Positions 61,766 through 64,000 of a DNA stretch of 64,000 bases are shown one piece after another. The first letter of the stretch is position 1. Each line of letters starts with the position of its first letter. This DNA is from Prochilodus magdalenae (taxonomy: Eukaryota > Chordata > Actinopteri > Characiformes > Prochilodontidae), in the NCBI GenBank assembly GCA_024036415.1, contig JAMWET010007194.1, positions 62,001-126,000 of the forward strand, read 5' to 3'. The notes under the pieces were generated by a model. It did no database searches and was not told where the DNA came from. It saw nothing but the letters and a program-made list of their open reading frames with translations. The position numbers were made by a program, and so were the translations under genes.

Positions 61766-62595
61766 AAACACATACACAGTGATTTAAACTAAATAACTGG
61801 GAAAACACAAAAAACACATGACATTTTAATTGAAGTCTGAGGTTGTTAGGTACATTATTTTAAACATAAAATTCAATGTCAATTTAAATTGAAAATCTCT
61901 ACCCCATTTTTTCAGGTTTAGTAGCGCTTTCCTTTACAACGTTTTTCTTCTTTTCTTTTGAAGACGTGTTGAATTCAACATTATGTGGAACGAATATAAG
62001 GGTCCACAGGTGTTTCTCCAACATCTGCCTACTTTTATGCAGGACTGAATCCATTGCAACCAAATTATATTACGACACAATTTGTCATGTTAACAAAATC
62101 TATTTGGCTCCCATTTTGGTTTATATGCTGTACTATAATAGTATTATACATGTACACTGTCTTAAATACTATATGTATACTTTAAAGTCTTTTCTAGGTG
62201 TCTACTCCCAAACACGATGAGAGCTGTAAACCCGACTGTCTTTACCAGCAGAGGGCACCATTTGCCAAATGATGTAGAGAGGTACAGCTTTTCTCCTTTA
62301 GTTTTTCTTTGACAAATAATTCACCAGAATCATCTTCCTTAGTAAAATGGAATGGCAACTTTAAAAGAAATGTCATTATGATGATATTAGTTTGTTTGTT
62401 TTGGTGTTTATTATCAGTTTTAAAAATTTAAATTTGACCATGAAATATCAACAGATGATAAATACACATTATGAAAAATCACAGCATATTGACATTGAAA
62501 AACTGGTCTCAGTTTTAGCAGTTTTATGATACTGTCTGATGCACCCAAAACATAAACACACATAGGTGTTACCAAGCAACAGGCCAAGTATGAGG

Positions 62596-62598
<3 letters not shown>
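61766..62598. other. Gene-free stretch
   Basis: AT-rich; the open frame at 61966-62220 has no family motif. Confidence 0.5.
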
Positions 62599-62675
<77 letters not shown>

Positions 62676-62706
62676 CTCTCTCTCAGAATCAGAATCAGAA
62701 TCAGAA
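62599..62706. repeat. (CT)n microsatellite with (AGAATC)n
   Basis: About 40 CT units with two small interruptions, directly followed by AGAATCAGAATCAGAATC (62685-62702), which abuts the next repeat. Confidence 0.96.
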
Positions 62707-62950
62707 ATACTTTATTAATCCCAGGGGGAAATTGCAGTTTTTACAGTAGCAACCATTTAGAATAAACAATAATAATTTACAACAAGAGAGAAATTTTCAA
62801 TATGTACACCTATATAAAGTCTTATAATACAATAAAGATAAAATAAAAGTAAAGTGGCTGTGGCTATAATAATAAGTACAGATATACTGTTAGCAGCAGT
62901 AAGTGTTCAGTAGTCAGAGAATTATTGCACATTTTGCTAGTCAAACCCAA
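62707..62950 (+). mobile_element. Retroposon-like fragment with TTTATTAATCCC motif
   Basis: AATACTTTATTAATCCCAGG then GGGAAATTGCAGTTTTTACAG is a block found at the end of many copies of a widespread teleost interspersed repeat, often next to AGAATC-type tandem units as here. The remainder (AAGTACAGATATACTGTTAG ... AGAGAATTATTGCACA) also fits. No coding sequence remains, so class and exact limits are uncertain. Confidence 0.55.
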
Positions 62951-64000
62951 AAAGACCTGAATCCTTGATTACAGGCACCAAGAACCAACCTGAAAGCTTT
63001 GGAAAGTGACATTGAAGTTTATCCCTACAAGCACATAGAGTATTCAGTTCTGACTGTCTGAGATCTACCCACATGAAGGACTTCATAGAGGACAATCCAG
63101 TGTGGTTTAACCCTATAAGTCAGCCCAGATAATGTAGCTAAAGCAAACTCTCCAAACGTCCTTGCTAAGGTCATATAATTAACAATGTACTCCTTATTTA
63201 TATCATATGTCCTTCTCTATGTCTTTTTTTTGGAAGACTGTTGTGTGGAATTAGCTTAAAATAGACTGCGTCAAAGCCTGACATTTGGAAGCGGAATCAT
63301 CCTCGGACAGCCCCAGCATTATGCAAATCAGCTACATTAGATCAGATTAGCTTCTGGAAAACATGATTAATGTGATAAACACACCTAGGTTCCTCCTTTA
63401 GAGGCTTTTAAATTCAACTTTTAAAGTTTCATGGAAGCTTCTATGGTCGTTTGCGCTCTGTGGTCGCGTGTTTGTTGATATTTAGTAAGACCTAATTTTC
63501 CAGTTAACTCAAACAAAGGCATCACACTTGATTGGTTTTGACAACTTTTTTCAATTTACCCTGAGACAAGACAAGGGTCCAAATGAGATTAAGACTGTGA
63601 GCGCTAGTACACCCAGCACTACAACTCATATATAAGGCTTATTTCATATGATAGTTGTAACACAGATGAAAAGAAATTCTGATTATGTGGAAACAATACA
63701 GATAAAACAAGCCCCCTTACAGTCAGAACCAGACAGACAAGACAGACTGGCATTTCCTATGACACACAGGACACTGCATTCATCAAGTCTTGTACTTTAT
63801 TGAGATTTTTTATACCTTAACCCTAAACAAATTTTATCATTTATAACACAACACTTTTTCAGATTCTGTATTTGATTTTTCTGGGCTAAATTAAAATAGT
63901 GCAAATAGTAATAATAATTACTGTGAATTCAACAAATAAGCAGTAATTCAGCAATAAATTATACCTAAACATATGTATACATAAAAAAGAGGATGTGTTA
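62951..64000. other. Gene-free stretch to the window end
   Basis: AT-rich sequence; no exon, RNA gene or repeat that I recognise. Confidence 0.5.

Overview
This window is vertebrate nuclear DNA, most likely from a teleost fish. It is AT-rich, gene-poor and full of simple repeats. It carries at least eight copies or remnants of Tc1/mariner DNA transposons, including families I know from otophysan fish genomes such as catfishes, characins and cyprinids. Splice sites are GT-AG and genes are split into small exons. The order and species cannot be read from the sequence, and the fish call is an inference from repeat content.

Layout. 1-22.7 kb is mostly non-coding and probably one long intron. It holds a 1.0 kb Tc1 relic (694-1705), a LINE-like 3' tail near 14.4 kb, an internally deleted Tc1/mariner element (18721-19258), many microsatellites, and one well-formed 88-nt exon on the minus strand (2871-2958). 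A G+C- and CpG-richer stretch at about 22.0-23.0 kb contains a TATA motif and a consensus splice donor at 22692/22691 on the minus strand. It is probably the promoter and non-coding first exon of the minus-strand gene that owns the 2.9 kb exon. 23-54.5 kb is gene-free: a palindromic MITE-like repeat, five Tc1/mariner remnants, two larger Tc1 copies (about 34.7-36.3 kb and 50565-52160), a minisatellite with a 185-bp higher-order unit (41851-42672), and very long microsatellites.

54.7-60.4 kb is the only part with complete protein-coding genes. Two five-exon genes lie head-to-tail on the minus strand. Gene 1 (58442-60340) encodes 212 aa and gene 2 (54920-56659) encodes 313 aa. Every exon junction keeps the frame with GT-AG sites, both genes have candidate poly(A) signals, and I recognise neither family. 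Each has an interferon-stimulated response element (ISRE)-like motif within about 100 bp of its start codon; gene 2's copy matches the consensus exactly. Gene 2 has a Cys-x-x-Cys motif and a Cys-Ala-Glu motif reminiscent of zinc-dependent deaminases, but in the reverse of the usual order. The pair is therefore a candidate for an uncharacterised interferon-responsive locus. That is inference. 61-64 kb holds dispersed-repeat fragments and microsatellites only.
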